From NCBI GenBank assembly GCA_022560735.1, contig JADFSO010000001.1:62001-126000 (forward strand): a DNA stretch of 64,000 nucleotides, in the 5' to 3' direction. Source of the DNA: Pseudomonadota bacterium. GTDB taxonomy: Bacteria > Pseudomonadota > Gammaproteobacteria > Steroidobacterales > MnTg04. Numbering within the stretch: the stretch's first letter is position 1; each line of letters starts with the position of its first letter. A program made the translations under genes and the position numbers. The notes beneath the pieces are model-generated. The model was not told where the DNA came from, did not search any database, and worked only from the letters and a program-made list of their open reading frames with translations. Below, one piece after another: positions 34,901 through 43,519 of this stretch.

Positions 34901-35568
34901 TAACGCCTGAGCAGCGGCGTCAGGTAGGCATCGACCACGGTGGTATCGCCACGCGACACCAGCCTGATCAATGGCGCAGATTCGTGCGACACCGAGATCT
35001 GCGCGAAGCCGATGCGTCCCGCGATCGCCGCGATGGTTTTTTCATGGTCGGGGTAACGGTAACCATGCATCAGCACGATGGCGAGCGCCTGGATGCCTTG
35101 TTCGAAAACCGCTTCGAGCTGCGCCTGGACCTTTTCCTGATCCAGCGGCACCAGCAATGTGCCATCGGCCGCCACGCGTTCGTCAATTTCGACCACCTGG
35201 CTATAAAGCATGTCGGGTAATACGATTTCCCGGGCAAAAATATCGGGGCGGTTCTGGTAGCCGATACGCAGCGCATCGCCAAAACCCCGGGTAATAATCA
35301 GCGCAAGCGGTTCACCCTTGCGCTCCAGCAGGGCGTTGGTCGCAACCGTAGTGCCCATTTTGACCGCCGCCAGCGGGTGCGCCCTGAACTCGAGGTTGTC
35401 AGGATCATCGAGTATTCGCCGGATGCCTTCCAGCGAAGCATCTGCATACTGATCATTTTCGGACAACAATTTTAGCGTCTGGATTTGCCCATCGGGTCGC
35501 CGCGCAACCACATCGGTAAAAGTGCCGCCGCGGTCAATCCAGAATTGCCATGTTCCTTCGTCTGTCAT
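31945..35568 (-). CDS. 5-oxoprolinase / hydantoinase A-B fusion
   Basis: 1207 residues from ATG 35568. N-terminal half is HyuA-like (WIDRGGTFTDVVARRPDG at the start; FDMGGTSTDVSLYAG near 290), an actin-like ATPase fold. The C-terminal half from about 695 is HyuB-like (MLEVFNNLFMHIATQMG; VRKHAADMRPGDSFALNAPYAGGTHLPDI), ending GDVLIIDTPGGGGYG. This full-length fusion is the 5-oxoprolinase form, opening 5-oxoproline to glutamate with ATP, although hydantoinases share the architecture. Cytoplasmic. Flanked by unrelated genes: the tail sheath stop is 30 bases away and the homocysteine methyltransferase is divergent. Confidence 0.9.
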   Translation of the reverse strand: MTDEGTWQFWIDRGGTFTDVVARRPDGQIQTLKLLSENDQYADASLEGIRRILDDPDNLEFRAHPLAAVKMGTTVATNALLERKGEPLALIITRGFGDALRIGYQNRPDIFAREIVLPDMLYSQVVEIDERVAADGTLLVPLDQEKVQAQLEAVFEQGIQALAIVLMHGYRYPDHEKTIAAIAGRIGFAQISVSHESAPLIRLVSRGDTTVVDAYLTPLLRRYVDRIDHALKRKHPDMRLLFMQSHGGLTEAHRFHGRNSILSGPAGGVVAMAKAGTATGCDRLIAFDMGGTSTDVSLYAGDYERVYETEVAGVRMRAPMMRIETVAAGGGSRLRFRDERLQVGPESAGADPGPACYRRNGPLCVTDANLLLGRLSEKFFPMVFGPAGNQSLDIGATRKAFAKLTGRINAETGGGKSAEEVAEGFLTIAVENMANAIKTVSVQRGHDAQEFALYCFGGAGGQLCCRVADSLGMRRILIHPQAGVLSALGMGLAEIRDLRQQTVSTILDEKSLAALQPLADRLIRQSRAAVAAQQAADKGVQTRCQAQLRYQGSDSVLPVPWSDPATMKNDFASAHREHYGFSVASQAVVIENLAVESIGDPENIPPAILAASPLPDAVAQLPFYCPGGWRTAAWFDRVDLGAGCAVDGPAVIFDDSATTVVDPGWRARVLDDGHLQLERSDVQVKPADDCTATGADPIMLEVFNNLFMHIATQMGVVLRNTAHSVNIKERLDFSCALFDEHGGLVANAPHMPVHLGSMGDSVATVVRKHAADMRPGDSFALNAPYAGGTHLPDITVVTPAWFDRAKPVFYLASRAHHADIGGITPGSMPPDSTRIEQEGTLLDNLRIVRDGQLDETRLLSLLTGGEWPARNPQQNIEDLKAQVAANRRGLKELGSVIDHYGLATVQAYVEHVQDNAEESVRRAIGHLKDGKYSLLMDTGQTIQVAICVDQSKRSAIIDFAGTSPQAGNNFNAPASVCTAAVLYVFRTLVDHKIPLNEGCLKPLAIKIPAGSMLAPAYPAAVVAGNVETSQCIVDVLYGALNLQASAQGTMNNLTFGDSRWQYYETICGGSGAGDGFHGTDAIHTHMTNSRLTDPEVLESRFPVRVREFSIRKNSGGDGKYRGGNGAHRSLEFLQPMTAAILSGRRKTAPSGLAGGTDAAAGRNSLQKANGDIVALEATASFQVEPGDVLIIDTPGGGGYGIPDRDAE

Positions 35569-35592
35569 TGCCAGTCAGTTTCTTTTAGGCTA

Positions 35593-35695
35593 CATCGGTC
35601 AGGAATACAGGCTCAGGTTATCACTTGGTGAAATATGCGGGCTAGATATCACAGAGAGTTGCCACAGCTTTCGGGTCAAATGTTCCTGACCGATG
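35593..35695 (+). promoter_or_regulatory. possible structured leader around the homocysteine methyltransferase start
   Basis: CATCGGTCAGGAA at 35593-35605 is exactly complementary to TTCCTGACCGATG at 35683-35695, just after an alternative ATG (35680). The loop contains a 21-base sequence (35624-35644) found a second time at 43662-43682. A leader fold could control access to the start. No known riboswitch consensus recognised. Confidence 0.4.
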
Positions 35696-36576
35696 CCGGG
35701 ATCGAAACGGATCTGATATTCAACCATGGCATGGAAATTCGCGAATTTGCCGCCCATACTTTGTTGTCCGACGAACATGGCCGGCTCGCCGTCGCCAATT
35801 ATTTGCGTGGATTCCTCGCCCTGGCACAGGACACCGGGACCGGTTTCGTTCTCGATAGTCAGACCTGGAAGACACATATGCACTGGGCCGATGACCTCGG
35901 TGCGAGCGAGGGCGAATTGCGCGATGCGAATCACGATGCGATCTCGCTAATCTCCGATTTGCGTGATGAATTTTCCGCAAACAAAAACCCAATTGTCTTG
36001 AACGGAGTCATCGGTCCGCGTGGTGATGCTTATGCGCCGGAAGCCAGGATTGCGGCCAGCGAGGCAGAGCAATATCACGCCAGGCAAATCGGCTGGTTGG
36101 CAGAAACCGATGTCGATATGATCACGGCGCTGACCTTCACCCAGTCCGACGAGGCGATTGGTATTGTGCGTGCTGCAACAACTGCAGGCCTACCCGTTGT
36201 AATCTCGTTCACGGTTGAGACCGATGGCAGGCTGCCGACCGGGCAGTCGCTAGGTGATGCGATCAAGGCCGTCGATGATGCGACAGATAAGGCAGCGGTT
36301 TATTTCATGGTGAACTGCGCTCATCCCGATCACTTTTCCCATGTCCTGGAGGACGCCGAATGGGCGCGTCGAATTCACGGCATACGATGCAACGCCTCGC
36401 GCAAAAGTCACGCCGAACTGGATGAATCGGAAACACTGGATGACGGTGACCCGGTAGAGCTAGCCAGCCAGTACCGGGCGATCCACAAAAAAATGCCATG
36501 GCTCAATGTCTTTGGTGGTTGCTGCGGTGCTGATCTGCGCCACGTGACAGAGATAGCACGCACACTAAGACTGTAA
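35635..36576 (+). CDS. homocysteine S-methyltransferase family protein
   Basis: 313 residues from ATG 35635, with GGTGA 4 bases upstream; an ATG at 35680 (MFLTDAGIETD) would give 298 and matches the usual family start better, so the start is unsettled. Zinc ligands visible: Cys in FMVNCAHP and the CC pair in NVFGGCCGAD. Family members transfer a methyl group from S-methylmethionine, betaine or similar donors to homocysteine, making methionine. Divergent from the 5-oxoprolinase gene. Confidence 0.82.
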   Translation: MRARYHRELPQLSGQMFLTDAGIETDLIFNHGMEIREFAAHTLLSDEHGRLAVANYLRGFLALAQDTGTGFVLDSQTWKTHMHWADDLGASEGELRDANHDAISLISDLRDEFSANKNPIVLNGVIGPRGDAYAPEARIAASEAEQYHARQIGWLAETDVDMITALTFTQSDEAIGIVRAATTAGLPVVISFTVETDGRLPTGQSLGDAIKAVDDATDKAAVYFMVNCAHPDHFSHVLEDAEWARRIHGIRCNASRKSHAELDESETLDDGDPVELASQYRAIHKKMPWLNVFGGCCGADLRHVTEIARTLRL

Positions 36577-36641
36577 ATTCCTGGACCTGGATCCTGCATG
36601 ATGAAAAAATCCCGACTGCCGATGCAAGCTGTGGGAGCATA

Positions 36642-38102
36642 ATGGATCGCAACCTGGCCGTTATCCTGACGCTGGTTGTCTACCAGGTGCTGATGCTCGG
36701 GATCGGGCTCTGGGCGATCCGTCGCACTCGCGATACTGAGGATTTTTTTCTCGGTGGACGCAAGCTGGGGCCACTGGTTGCGGCGATCAGCGCATCGGCC
36801 AGCTCTTCGTCCGCCTGGACATTGCTGGGGGTAAGCGGGGCGGCCTATCTTTGGGGCGTGTCTGCGGTCTGGCTGTTCCCGGCCACCTTGATGGGTTTCT
36901 TGATCAACTGGGGCCTGGTCGCGCCGCGGCTCGAGCGCCTGGCCCGGCAAAGCGGCGTCCTGACGCTGTCGGAGCTGGTTGCCGGTAACCCGCTCGACCC
37001 GGGATTCAAAAGAAACATACGCTTGTGCAGCCTGATTATTCTTTTCTCCTTCTTGTTTTATGTGGCCGCCCAGTTCCAGGCCGCCGGCGATGCGTTTGCC
37101 AATACCTTTGACTGGTCGGCAAGAATCAGCTTGCTGGTCGGGGCCGGAATCATCGTCACTTACACGCTGCTCGGCGGTTTCTGGGCGGTCAGCGTTACCG
37201 ATACGCTGCAGGGTCTGATGATGGCTCTAAGTGCCGTATTGATTCCCGTGGTTGCGCTGATCGCCGCAGGCGGGCCCGCAGAAGTCTGGCATGGCCTGCA
37301 GGAACTGGGCCCGCCGCTCGCCAGCCTGAGCGGCAGCCATGGCTGGTTCCTGGGTTTTTTCTTCGTGCTTGGCACACTGGGAATCGGCATGGGATACCCG
37401 GGGCAGCCGCACGTGGTCAATCGTTTCATGGCGATGCGTTCGGCGAAGGAGATTCCGCAAGCGCGCGCCATCGCGATCGGCTGGGCCCTGCTGGTTTACT
37501 CGGGCATGTTGGTATTGGGCTGGTCTGGCAGGGTTTTGTTCGGTGGGCTGGAGGCGAACGAGCAGATTTTTTTCGAAGTGGCAAACCAGCTGCTGCCACC
37601 GGTGCTGGCGGGCGTCATGATCGCCGCGGTGCTGTCGGCAATAATGTCGACGGCCGACAGTCAGCTGCTGGTGGCATCTTCATCGGTAGCCTATGACTGG
37701 CAGCTGGCAAAACGTGGTCGAAAGTCATCGATACTCTATGCCAGACTGGTCGTCATTGTGCTCAGTATCCTGTCGGTGATGCTGGCGATGTTTGCGCCCG
37801 AGGCGATTTTCTCGCGGGTGTTGTTTGCCTTTCATGCGCTGGGCTCCTCCTTTGGGCCGATACTGTTGATCAGGTTATTCAAGGGTCAGGTTTCGTCAAA
37901 TGCGGTGTATCAGAGCTTGTTGGCAGGCGTCGGACTGACCATTTTGCTGAACTGGCTGCCCGATACGCCGGGTGACTTCGCCGAGCGCCTGGTGCCATTC
38001 GGCGTCGCATTCGCCCTGGCATGGCGTGGTCTGCCAGCCGGGCAGGGGCCATCCGCCGATCTGGCGTCCATGACTTTCTCCGAAGATCGCGATTACGAGT
38101 GA
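36642..38102 (+). CDS. sodium:solute symporter family protein (PutP-like)
   Basis: 486 residues from ATG 36642 with GTGGGAG 4 bases upstream. About 13 transmembrane helices. Motifs of the SSS family include the sodium-site region SASASSSSAWTLLGVSGAA, the core GGFWAVSVTDTLQGLMM and AAVLSAIMSTADSQLLVASS. Imports an amino acid or carboxylate with sodium; PutP-type proline transport is plausible, not proven. Same strand as the homocysteine methyltransferase gene but 65 bases apart. Confidence 0.88.
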   Translation: MDRNLAVILTLVVYQVLMLGIGLWAIRRTRDTEDFFLGGRKLGPLVAAISASASSSSAWTLLGVSGAAYLWGVSAVWLFPATLMGFLINWGLVAPRLERLARQSGVLTLSELVAGNPLDPGFKRNIRLCSLIILFSFLFYVAAQFQAAGDAFANTFDWSARISLLVGAGIIVTYTLLGGFWAVSVTDTLQGLMMALSAVLIPVVALIAAGGPAEVWHGLQELGPPLASLSGSHGWFLGFFFVLGTLGIGMGYPGQPHVVNRFMAMRSAKEIPQARAIAIGWALLVYSGMLVLGWSGRVLFGGLEANEQIFFEVANQLLPPVLAGVMIAAVLSAIMSTADSQLLVASSSVAYDWQLAKRGRKSSILYARLVVIVLSILSVMLAMFAPEAIFSRVLFAFHALGSSFGPILLIRLFKGQVSSNAVYQSLLAGVGLTILLNWLPDTPGDFAERLVPFGVAFALAWRGLPAGQGPSADLASMTFSEDRDYE

Positions 38103-38266
38103 CCGGCGCCGTGGATTTCTGCGCGGGGACTGGTCACGATGCTGCCTTTTCGTTTGCATAGTCTCTGCGTATCTATATGGGGCTGAATTCATGAGCTTTT
38201 ATCCGAGGTGGTGGTGGCCCGGCATCGGGCGCAGGTATTGACTCGCCTGCAGCGAGCGAATCGAGC

Positions 38267-38626
38267 TTGAGTGCAGCGAGTAAAAAAAGGGTCCAGCGGA
38301 TGCGCGATGTCGTCGCGCGCATACCGCATGGGAAAGTGGCCAGTTATCGCATGGTCGCGGATCTGGCGGGTTATCCGCGGCATGCGCGCTTTGTGGGCAG
38401 GGCGCTCGGCGAGTCGTCCGATGGGCGACGTGTGCCATGGCATCGGGTGATCAACGCGCAGGGACGCATTGCTTTTCCGCGAGACAGCGAATGTTTTGTC
38501 GAACAGAGTCGGCGCCTCTCGAGCGAGGGCGTCACCGTGGTGGCGGGCAGGATCGAGATGAGCGAGTTTTGCTGGCAACCCAGTCTGGATGAGATGCTTT
38601 GGGGGCCGGATCCGATAGATTTCTAA
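38267..38626 (+). CDS. alkyltransferase-like protein (ATL)
   Basis: 119 residues from TTG 38267. MGMT/Ada C-terminal fold (IPHGKVASYRMVADLAGYPRHARFVGRAL), but the active-site PCHR is PWHR (P57-W58-H59-R60). That Cys-to-Trp change defines ATL proteins such as E. coli YbaZ/Atl, which bind O6-alkylguanine without repairing it and channel the lesion to nucleotide-excision repair. No ATG start fits; the TTG is used. 164 bases upstream are free of genes. Confidence 0.88.
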   Translation: MSAASKKRVQRMRDVVARIPHGKVASYRMVADLAGYPRHARFVGRALGESSDGRRVPWHRVINAQGRIAFPRDSECFVEQSRRLSSEGVTVVAGRIEMSEFCWQPSLDEMLWGPDPIDF

Positions 38627-38676
38627 GCTACCAGCGAGCGTGCTATTTTGACGCCCGCGTTTTGCAAAGGACAGCA

Positions 38677-39192
38677 ATGAAAATCTGGTTTTCACATGGC
38701 AAGGATGGGTCGCCGAGCGGCGACAAGATCCAGTTGCTGGCGAAGATTGCCGCCGAGCGGGGCTGGCGATGCGATTCCATCGATTATCGCGGGATGGAAG
38801 ACCCCCGGGATCGAGTGAAAAAGCTGCTCGTCGAATTACGCCAGGCTGGCGAGCCGGTTACGCTGGTCGGTTCCAGCCTGGGTGGTCATGTCGCGGCGAC
38901 CGCCAGCAAGGATGTCGAATGCCTGGGATTGTTCTTGTTGGCGCCCGCTTTTTATTACCCGGGGTACGAGGAATATACGCCGGCGCCGAATGCCAGGCAT
39001 ATCGAGATCATTCATGGCTGGAACGACGATGTCATACCGGTCGACAACAGTGTGCGCTGGGCACGCGAGCATGCGGCCGTTCTGCACATCGTCAATGGCG
39101 GTCACCGGCTCGATGAGAACCTGCAGGATCTGGCGATATTGTTCGCCGCCTTCCTGCGGAAAATCGAAAATCTGGCCGGCTCAGCGCCGTAG
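38677..39192 (+). CDS. YqiA/YcfP-like alpha/beta hydrolase
   Basis: 171 residues from ATG 38677 (MKIWFSHGKDG). Nucleophile elbow GSSLGG (about 68-73), acid in HGWNDDVIPV and final His in NGGHRLDEN complete the Ser-Asp-His triad. YqiA and YcfP group proteins are small serine esterases of unknown physiological substrate. 50 bases after the ATL gene. The last codons overlap the end of the convergent SDR gene by 12 bases. Confidence 0.8.
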   Translation: MKIWFSHGKDGSPSGDKIQLLAKIAAERGWRCDSIDYRGMEDPRDRVKKLLVELRQAGEPVTLVGSSLGGHVAATASKDVECLGLFLLAPAFYYPGYEEYTPAPNARHIEIIHGWNDDVIPVDNSVRWAREHAAVLHIVNGGHRLDENLQDLAILFAAFLRKIENLAGSAP

Positions 39193-39984
39193 TCGAATCG
39201 CCCGTTCCGCTATTCTGTCGATCAACGTGGGAGCGATCAATTTGAGCCAGCGACCCAATTTGCCGCGGACCGAAGTAATCAGTAAGCGCTGGCGTTTTCT
39301 CATGGCGCCGGCGATCAGGGCGGCACAATCCTCGGCGCTCATGATGCGCGCCTCCTGCATGGGCGTGTCACCCATGATTTCGCCGTCACCCTTCCTGGCG
39401 CGGCGGTGAATCTGGCTGACCACGAAATCAGGCGCGATGATGCAAACGCCAACACCGGTGGTGCGAAGTTCGATACGCAGTGAATCGAAAAAACCGACCA
39501 TCGCATGTTTGCTTGCCGCGTATCCCGTTCGGCTGGGAACGCCGGTCAGTCCGGCCAGGCTGGCGACGGCGACGATCAGGCCCCGGCTCTCCAGCAGGTA
39601 CGGCAAGGCAAAATGGGTGCAATAAACGGCGCCCAGGTAATTGATGTCCATGAGTTCCCGGAAAACCAGCAGATCGCTGACTTCGCTGAACTCGGCCCAC
39701 ATCGTTGCGCCCGCGTTGTTGACCAGGATATCGATCTGGCCGAATCGGTCGATGCTGTTCCTGACCAGCGTTTCGCAGTCCGCTTTGCCGGTGATATCGC
39801 ATCTGCAAACCAGCGTTGTCGCCCCGGCGGCCTCACATTCTTTCGCCAGGCTTTCGAGTCGCTCCCGATTTCTTGCCGCGAGGACCAGCCGTGGAGCCTG
39901 CGGCGCCAGTTCCAGTGCAAGAGCCCGTCCGATACCTTCGGATGCGCCGGTTATAATGATGGTCTTGTTTGCAAAATCCGGCAT
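39181..39984 (-). CDS. short-chain dehydrogenase/reductase
   Basis: 267 residues from ATG 39984. Classical SDR: cofactor motif TGASEGIG (about 13-20), NNAGATMW, catalytic Ser in VASLAGLTG and YAASK. A basic C-terminal tail (RIAERAIRLRR) suggests peripheral membrane binding as in DHRS7/DltE-like members. Substrate unknown. Overlaps the hydrolase gene at the 3' ends. Confidence 0.88.
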   Translation of the reverse strand: MPDFANKTIIITGASEGIGRALALELAPQAPRLVLAARNRERLESLAKECEAAGATTLVCRCDITGKADCETLVRNSIDRFGQIDILVNNAGATMWAEFSEVSDLLVFRELMDINYLGAVYCTHFALPYLLESRGLIVAVASLAGLTGVPSRTGYAASKHAMVGFFDSLRIELRTTGVGVCIIAPDFVVSQIHRRARKGDGEIMGDTPMQEARIMSAEDCAALIAGAMRKRQRLLITSVRGKLGRWLKLIAPTLIDRIAERAIRLRR

Positions 39985-40069
39985 AGATGGTTGGATGGGT
40001 TTGACCTTTGAGCTTCACTGAGAGCATAAACATTAGCACGATAAGTAAAGGCGAAACGCGGAGGATGAG

Positions 40070-40324
40070 ATGATCACGAAAATCAGTTTGGTATTGAGCC
40101 TGGCTATCCCGATGATGGCCTGCGGAGGTGCGCAAGAAGACGCTGCCGAGGACAATAACGGAGAAGCCGCGGCCGCCGATGAAGTCCTTGGCGAGGAAAC
40201 CGTGTTTGACCCCATGCTGGATGCGATCGACCAGGCCAGGGCCGTCCAGGAGACGGTCGACGGGCAACAGGAAAAAATGGAAGCGGCACTGGAAGAGGCT
40301 GAGAATGGCGATGGCGATGACTGA
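40070..40324 (+). CDS. small acidic lipoprotein-like protein
   Basis: 84 residues from ATG 40070 with GGAGG upstream. Signal ends MMAC (Cys18), a likely lipobox, followed by a very acidic low-complexity stretch and a helical segment (DAIDQARAVQETVDGQQEKME) and an acidic tail. No family recognised. Divergent from the SDR gene, upstream of a methyltransferase gene. Confidence 0.65.
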   Translation: MITKISLVLSLAIPMMACGGAQEDAAEDNNGEAAAADEVLGEETVFDPMLDAIDQARAVQETVDGQQEKMEAALEEAENGDGDD

Positions 40325-40375
40325 ACGAATTGGCATGGGTGTTTTTCGCCGGCTGTCTTGAACAAGGCTTAGCGA

Positions 40376-41041
40376 ATGCAAAGAACCCCCGAACCGGAGT
40401 TAATGAATGAGCCTGAACAGGCGCGCGCCTACGCCGAAGCCGATTTCGACGAAGCCAATAGCTTGTTCGTCGATCTGTTTGCCAGCCGGTTTCCGGATTT
40501 TCACAGCGGCCGTCTGCTCGATCTCGGCTGCGGCCCGGCAGACATTACTTTGCGCCTGGCGGTCGCCTTGCCCGGGGTCGTCATCGACGGTGTCGATGGC
40601 GCTGGGGAAATGCTGAAATTTGGCCGCGAGCGGCTGGCGCTGGACCAGGCGCTGGCGTCCAGGGTTACGCTGATCGAGGGCCTGATCCCCGGGGTCGAAT
40701 TGCCGGCCAGCCAGTATCAGGCGCTGATCAGCAACAGTCTTTTGCACCATCTGCATGAGCCCGATGTGCTTTGGCAGACGATTGCCGGGCTTGCGGCACC
40801 GGGCGCGATTGTGATGATCATGGATTTGTTCAGACCGCCAGACCGCGATCGCGCGGCGTCGCTCGTCGAATGCTACGCGCACGATGCGCTGCCGATTCTG
40901 CGAGAGGATTTTTATCATTCCTTGCTGGCCGCCTTCAGGCCGCAGGAGGTAAGGGAACAGTTGGCTCGGTGCGATCTCCGGTCGTTGCAGGTTGAAACGG
41001 TGTCCGATCGCCATCTGCTGGTCAGCGGGCGGCTGGACTAA
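40376..41041 (+). CDS. class I SAM-dependent methyltransferase
   Basis: 221 residues from ATG 40376. SAM-binding motif I LLDLGCGPADITLRLA (about 44-59), acidic residue at motif II (DGVDGAGEML), then SNSLLHHLHEPD. Substrate unknown. Stop is 3 bases before the plsB start, so the two genes are probably coupled. Confidence 0.85.
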   Translation: MQRTPEPELMNEPEQARAYAEADFDEANSLFVDLFASRFPDFHSGRLLDLGCGPADITLRLAVALPGVVIDGVDGAGEMLKFGRERLALDQALASRVTLIEGLIPGVELPASQYQALISNSLLHHLHEPDVLWQTIAGLAAPGAIVMIMDLFRPPDRDRAASLVECYAHDALPILREDFYHSLLAAFRPQEVREQLARCDLRSLQVETVSDRHLLVSGRLD

Positions 41042-41044
41042 AGG

Positions 41045-43519
41045 ATGCGGCCGATGACCCTGCCCGCTGTCAGCCGGATTGTGCTTTACCTGAGGAGGAA
41101 AATTCAGCGTCTAATCCTGCGCTGCAAAGTCGTGCCGGACGATCTGGTTGAGCTTCAGCTGCGCACGGATATTCCGGTTTGCTACGTACTCGAATACAGC
41201 GGGCGGGGAAACCGGATGGCGCTGGACGAGGCTTGCCGGCGGCACGGGCTTCCCGATGCCGAGAACGGGCTGGAATTGACGGACCTAACCGAGCGGCGGG
41301 CAATTTTTTATCTGAAGCATTACCACGGTTGGTACCGGCGCAGGAGCCTGCATATTTCGGATCGTCTGCGGCGGCTGGTCGAGGCGGCGTCGCAAAACCC
41401 CGATATGGAAATACAGATCGTGCCCGCTGCAATTTTCTGGGGACGCGCGCCGGAACAGCGATCGGGCCTGAAGCTGCTGTTCAGCGAGCAATGGAAGGAA
41501 GGCGGGCGCTGGCGGCGCCTGATGCAGGTCCTGTTGCAAGGCAGGGAAACGATGGTCCATTTTTCCGCCCCGTTGTCGCTGCGCGACATCGTGGACGAGG
41601 GGCTTGGTGCGAAAAAAGCGGAAAGAAAAATCGCAAGAATTCTGCGCGTGCATTTTCGCCGGCAGCGAGCCGCGACCATCGGCCCCGATCTTTCTCATCG
41701 CAGAAACCTGTTCAACAGCATACTGCGCACCAGCGAAGTGCGGGTCGCGATCCAGCAAGAGGTTTCGTCAAACAAGATGTCGGAGCAGCGGGCCAGGGCC
41801 AGGGCTCGCTCCTACCTGAGAGAAATTTCCGCCGATTATTCCTACCCGGTGGTCAAGTTTCTGGCCGTCCTTTTAAGCAAGGTCTGGAACCGTCTTTATG
41901 ATGGTGTAGACCTTGCGAATGTCGATAATCTAAGGCAGATCGCGCCAGACTACGAACTGGTTTATGTCCCCTGTCACCGCAGCCATATCGACTATTTGCT
42001 GCTGTCCTACGTGATTTATAACCAGGGTCTGATGGTTCCCCATGTTGCCGCCGGCAAGAATCTCGATCTGCCGATCATCGGACCGATTCTGCGCAGCGGG
42101 GGCGCTTTTTTTATGCGCCGCAGTTTCAAGGGCAAGCGGCTTTACTCCGTGGTATTCGAGTCTTACTTGTCCGCGATAATCGCGCGCGGTTATTCGATCG
42201 AATTTTTCGTCGAGGGAGGGCGCAGCCGTACCGGGCGCCTGTTAAAAGCGAAACCGGGCATGCTGGCGATGACGGTGCGCAGTTTTTTGAAGAACAGGAC
42301 GCGGCCGATCGCTTTTGTACCGGTTTATTTTGGCTACGAAAAACTGATCGAGGGCCAGGCCTTTATTGGTGAATTGCGTGGCGGACCAAAAAGCAAGGAA
42401 ACTTTTCTCGGTTTCCTGCGGTATTTGCCGTCACTGCGCAACAGCTTTGGCAAGGTGTCCGTTAACTTCGGCCAGCCGTTGATCCTGCACGAGTTGCTCG
42501 ATGAAGTGCACGAGGAATGGCGGGACGACGAGGACAGTTCGCAGTGGTTGCCGCAGCTGGTTGCCGAATTGGGTGACCGGATCATGCTGCGGATCAACGA
42601 AGCGGCATCGGTCAGTCCCGCGGCACTGCTGAGTATGGTTCTGCTCAGTACGCCAAGACAGACCATGCTGGAAAGCGATCTCAGGGAGCAACTGGAGATG
42701 CTGGTTCAGTTGCTGTCGGCCGCTCCGTACTCGCCGTGGATGTCGCTTACGCAAAAAACCGCCGACGAAATAATTGCCCATGGCGTAGCGCTGGATATTG
42801 TCATTCGCGAAGAAAGAGAGCTCGGTGCGGTAGTCTGCATGAGAACACGCAACGCGGTACTGATGACTTACGTCCGGAACAGCATTCAGCACCTGTTGAT
42901 CCTGCCTTCGCTGGTTGCCGCGTGTTTTACCAATCGGCCGCAACTTAGCGAGGCGGAGTTGGTCAGGCTTTGCAGCCTGGTTTATCCGTTTCTCCAGGAA
43001 GAGCTGTTTTTACGCTGGCGCGTAGAGGAACTCGCAACAGAGGTTCCGAAAATATTGCGAACCATGCGCGACCTGGGTCTGGTCCGGGAGGACGATGCGC
43101 GCGGGGTTTTTTGCCGCCCGGATACGGGCGCCCCCCAGGCGGCGCAAATTAACCTCCTGGCGCGGACGTCGTCGCAGGCGCTGGAAAGATTCTATATGGC
43201 GATCGCGGTGCTTCTCAGCCGCGGCAGCGGCCGGATAAACGCGGTGGAACTGGAGGAGTCGAGCCGCCGGGTCGCGCAGCACATGGCCTTGTTATATGAA
43301 CTGGATTCACCCGATTATTTCGATCGCTCGTTGTTCAGGAGTTTTATCTCCAGGATGCTGGCGAAAAAATTTCTGCGCGAAAATCCAGATGGCATGCTGG
43401 TTTTCGATAAGGAGCTCGAGAGCGTCGATCGGGACGCGCGCCTGGTGCTCGGTGAGCAGGTCAGGCTGAGCATCCTGCAACTGGCGAGCCGATTTCCCGA
43501 CAAAAAAGAGCAGAACTAA
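41045..43519 (+). CDS. plsB: glycerol-3-phosphate 1-O-acyltransferase
   Basis: 824 residues, the usual PlsB length. First step of phospholipid synthesis: acylates sn-glycerol-3-phosphate with acyl-ACP or acyl-CoA at the inner membrane. Acyltransferase motif I HRSHID (H311-x4-D316), the motif FFMRRSF, the motif FFVEGGRSRTGR and the following FVPVYFGYEKLIEG are all visible. Starts at ATG 41045 with AAAGG just upstream. Confidence 0.95.
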   Translation: MRPMTLPAVSRIVLYLRRKIQRLILRCKVVPDDLVELQLRTDIPVCYVLEYSGRGNRMALDEACRRHGLPDAENGLELTDLTERRAIFYLKHYHGWYRRRSLHISDRLRRLVEAASQNPDMEIQIVPAAIFWGRAPEQRSGLKLLFSEQWKEGGRWRRLMQVLLQGRETMVHFSAPLSLRDIVDEGLGAKKAERKIARILRVHFRRQRAATIGPDLSHRRNLFNSILRTSEVRVAIQQEVSSNKMSEQRARARARSYLREISADYSYPVVKFLAVLLSKVWNRLYDGVDLANVDNLRQIAPDYELVYVPCHRSHIDYLLLSYVIYNQGLMVPHVAAGKNLDLPIIGPILRSGGAFFMRRSFKGKRLYSVVFESYLSAIIARGYSIEFFVEGGRSRTGRLLKAKPGMLAMTVRSFLKNRTRPIAFVPVYFGYEKLIEGQAFIGELRGGPKSKETFLGFLRYLPSLRNSFGKVSVNFGQPLILHELLDEVHEEWRDDEDSSQWLPQLVAELGDRIMLRINEAASVSPAALLSMVLLSTPRQTMLESDLREQLEMLVQLLSAAPYSPWMSLTQKTADEIIAHGVALDIVIREERELGAVVCMRTRNAVLMTYVRNSIQHLLILPSLVAACFTNRPQLSEAELVRLCSLVYPFLQEELFLRWRVEELATEVPKILRTMRDLGLVREDDARGVFCRPDTGAPQAAQINLLARTSSQALERFYMAIAVLLSRGSGRINAVELEESSRRVAQHMALLYELDSPDYFDRSLFRSFISRMLAKKFLRENPDGMLVFDKELESVDRDARLVLGEQVRLSILQLASRFPDKKEQN

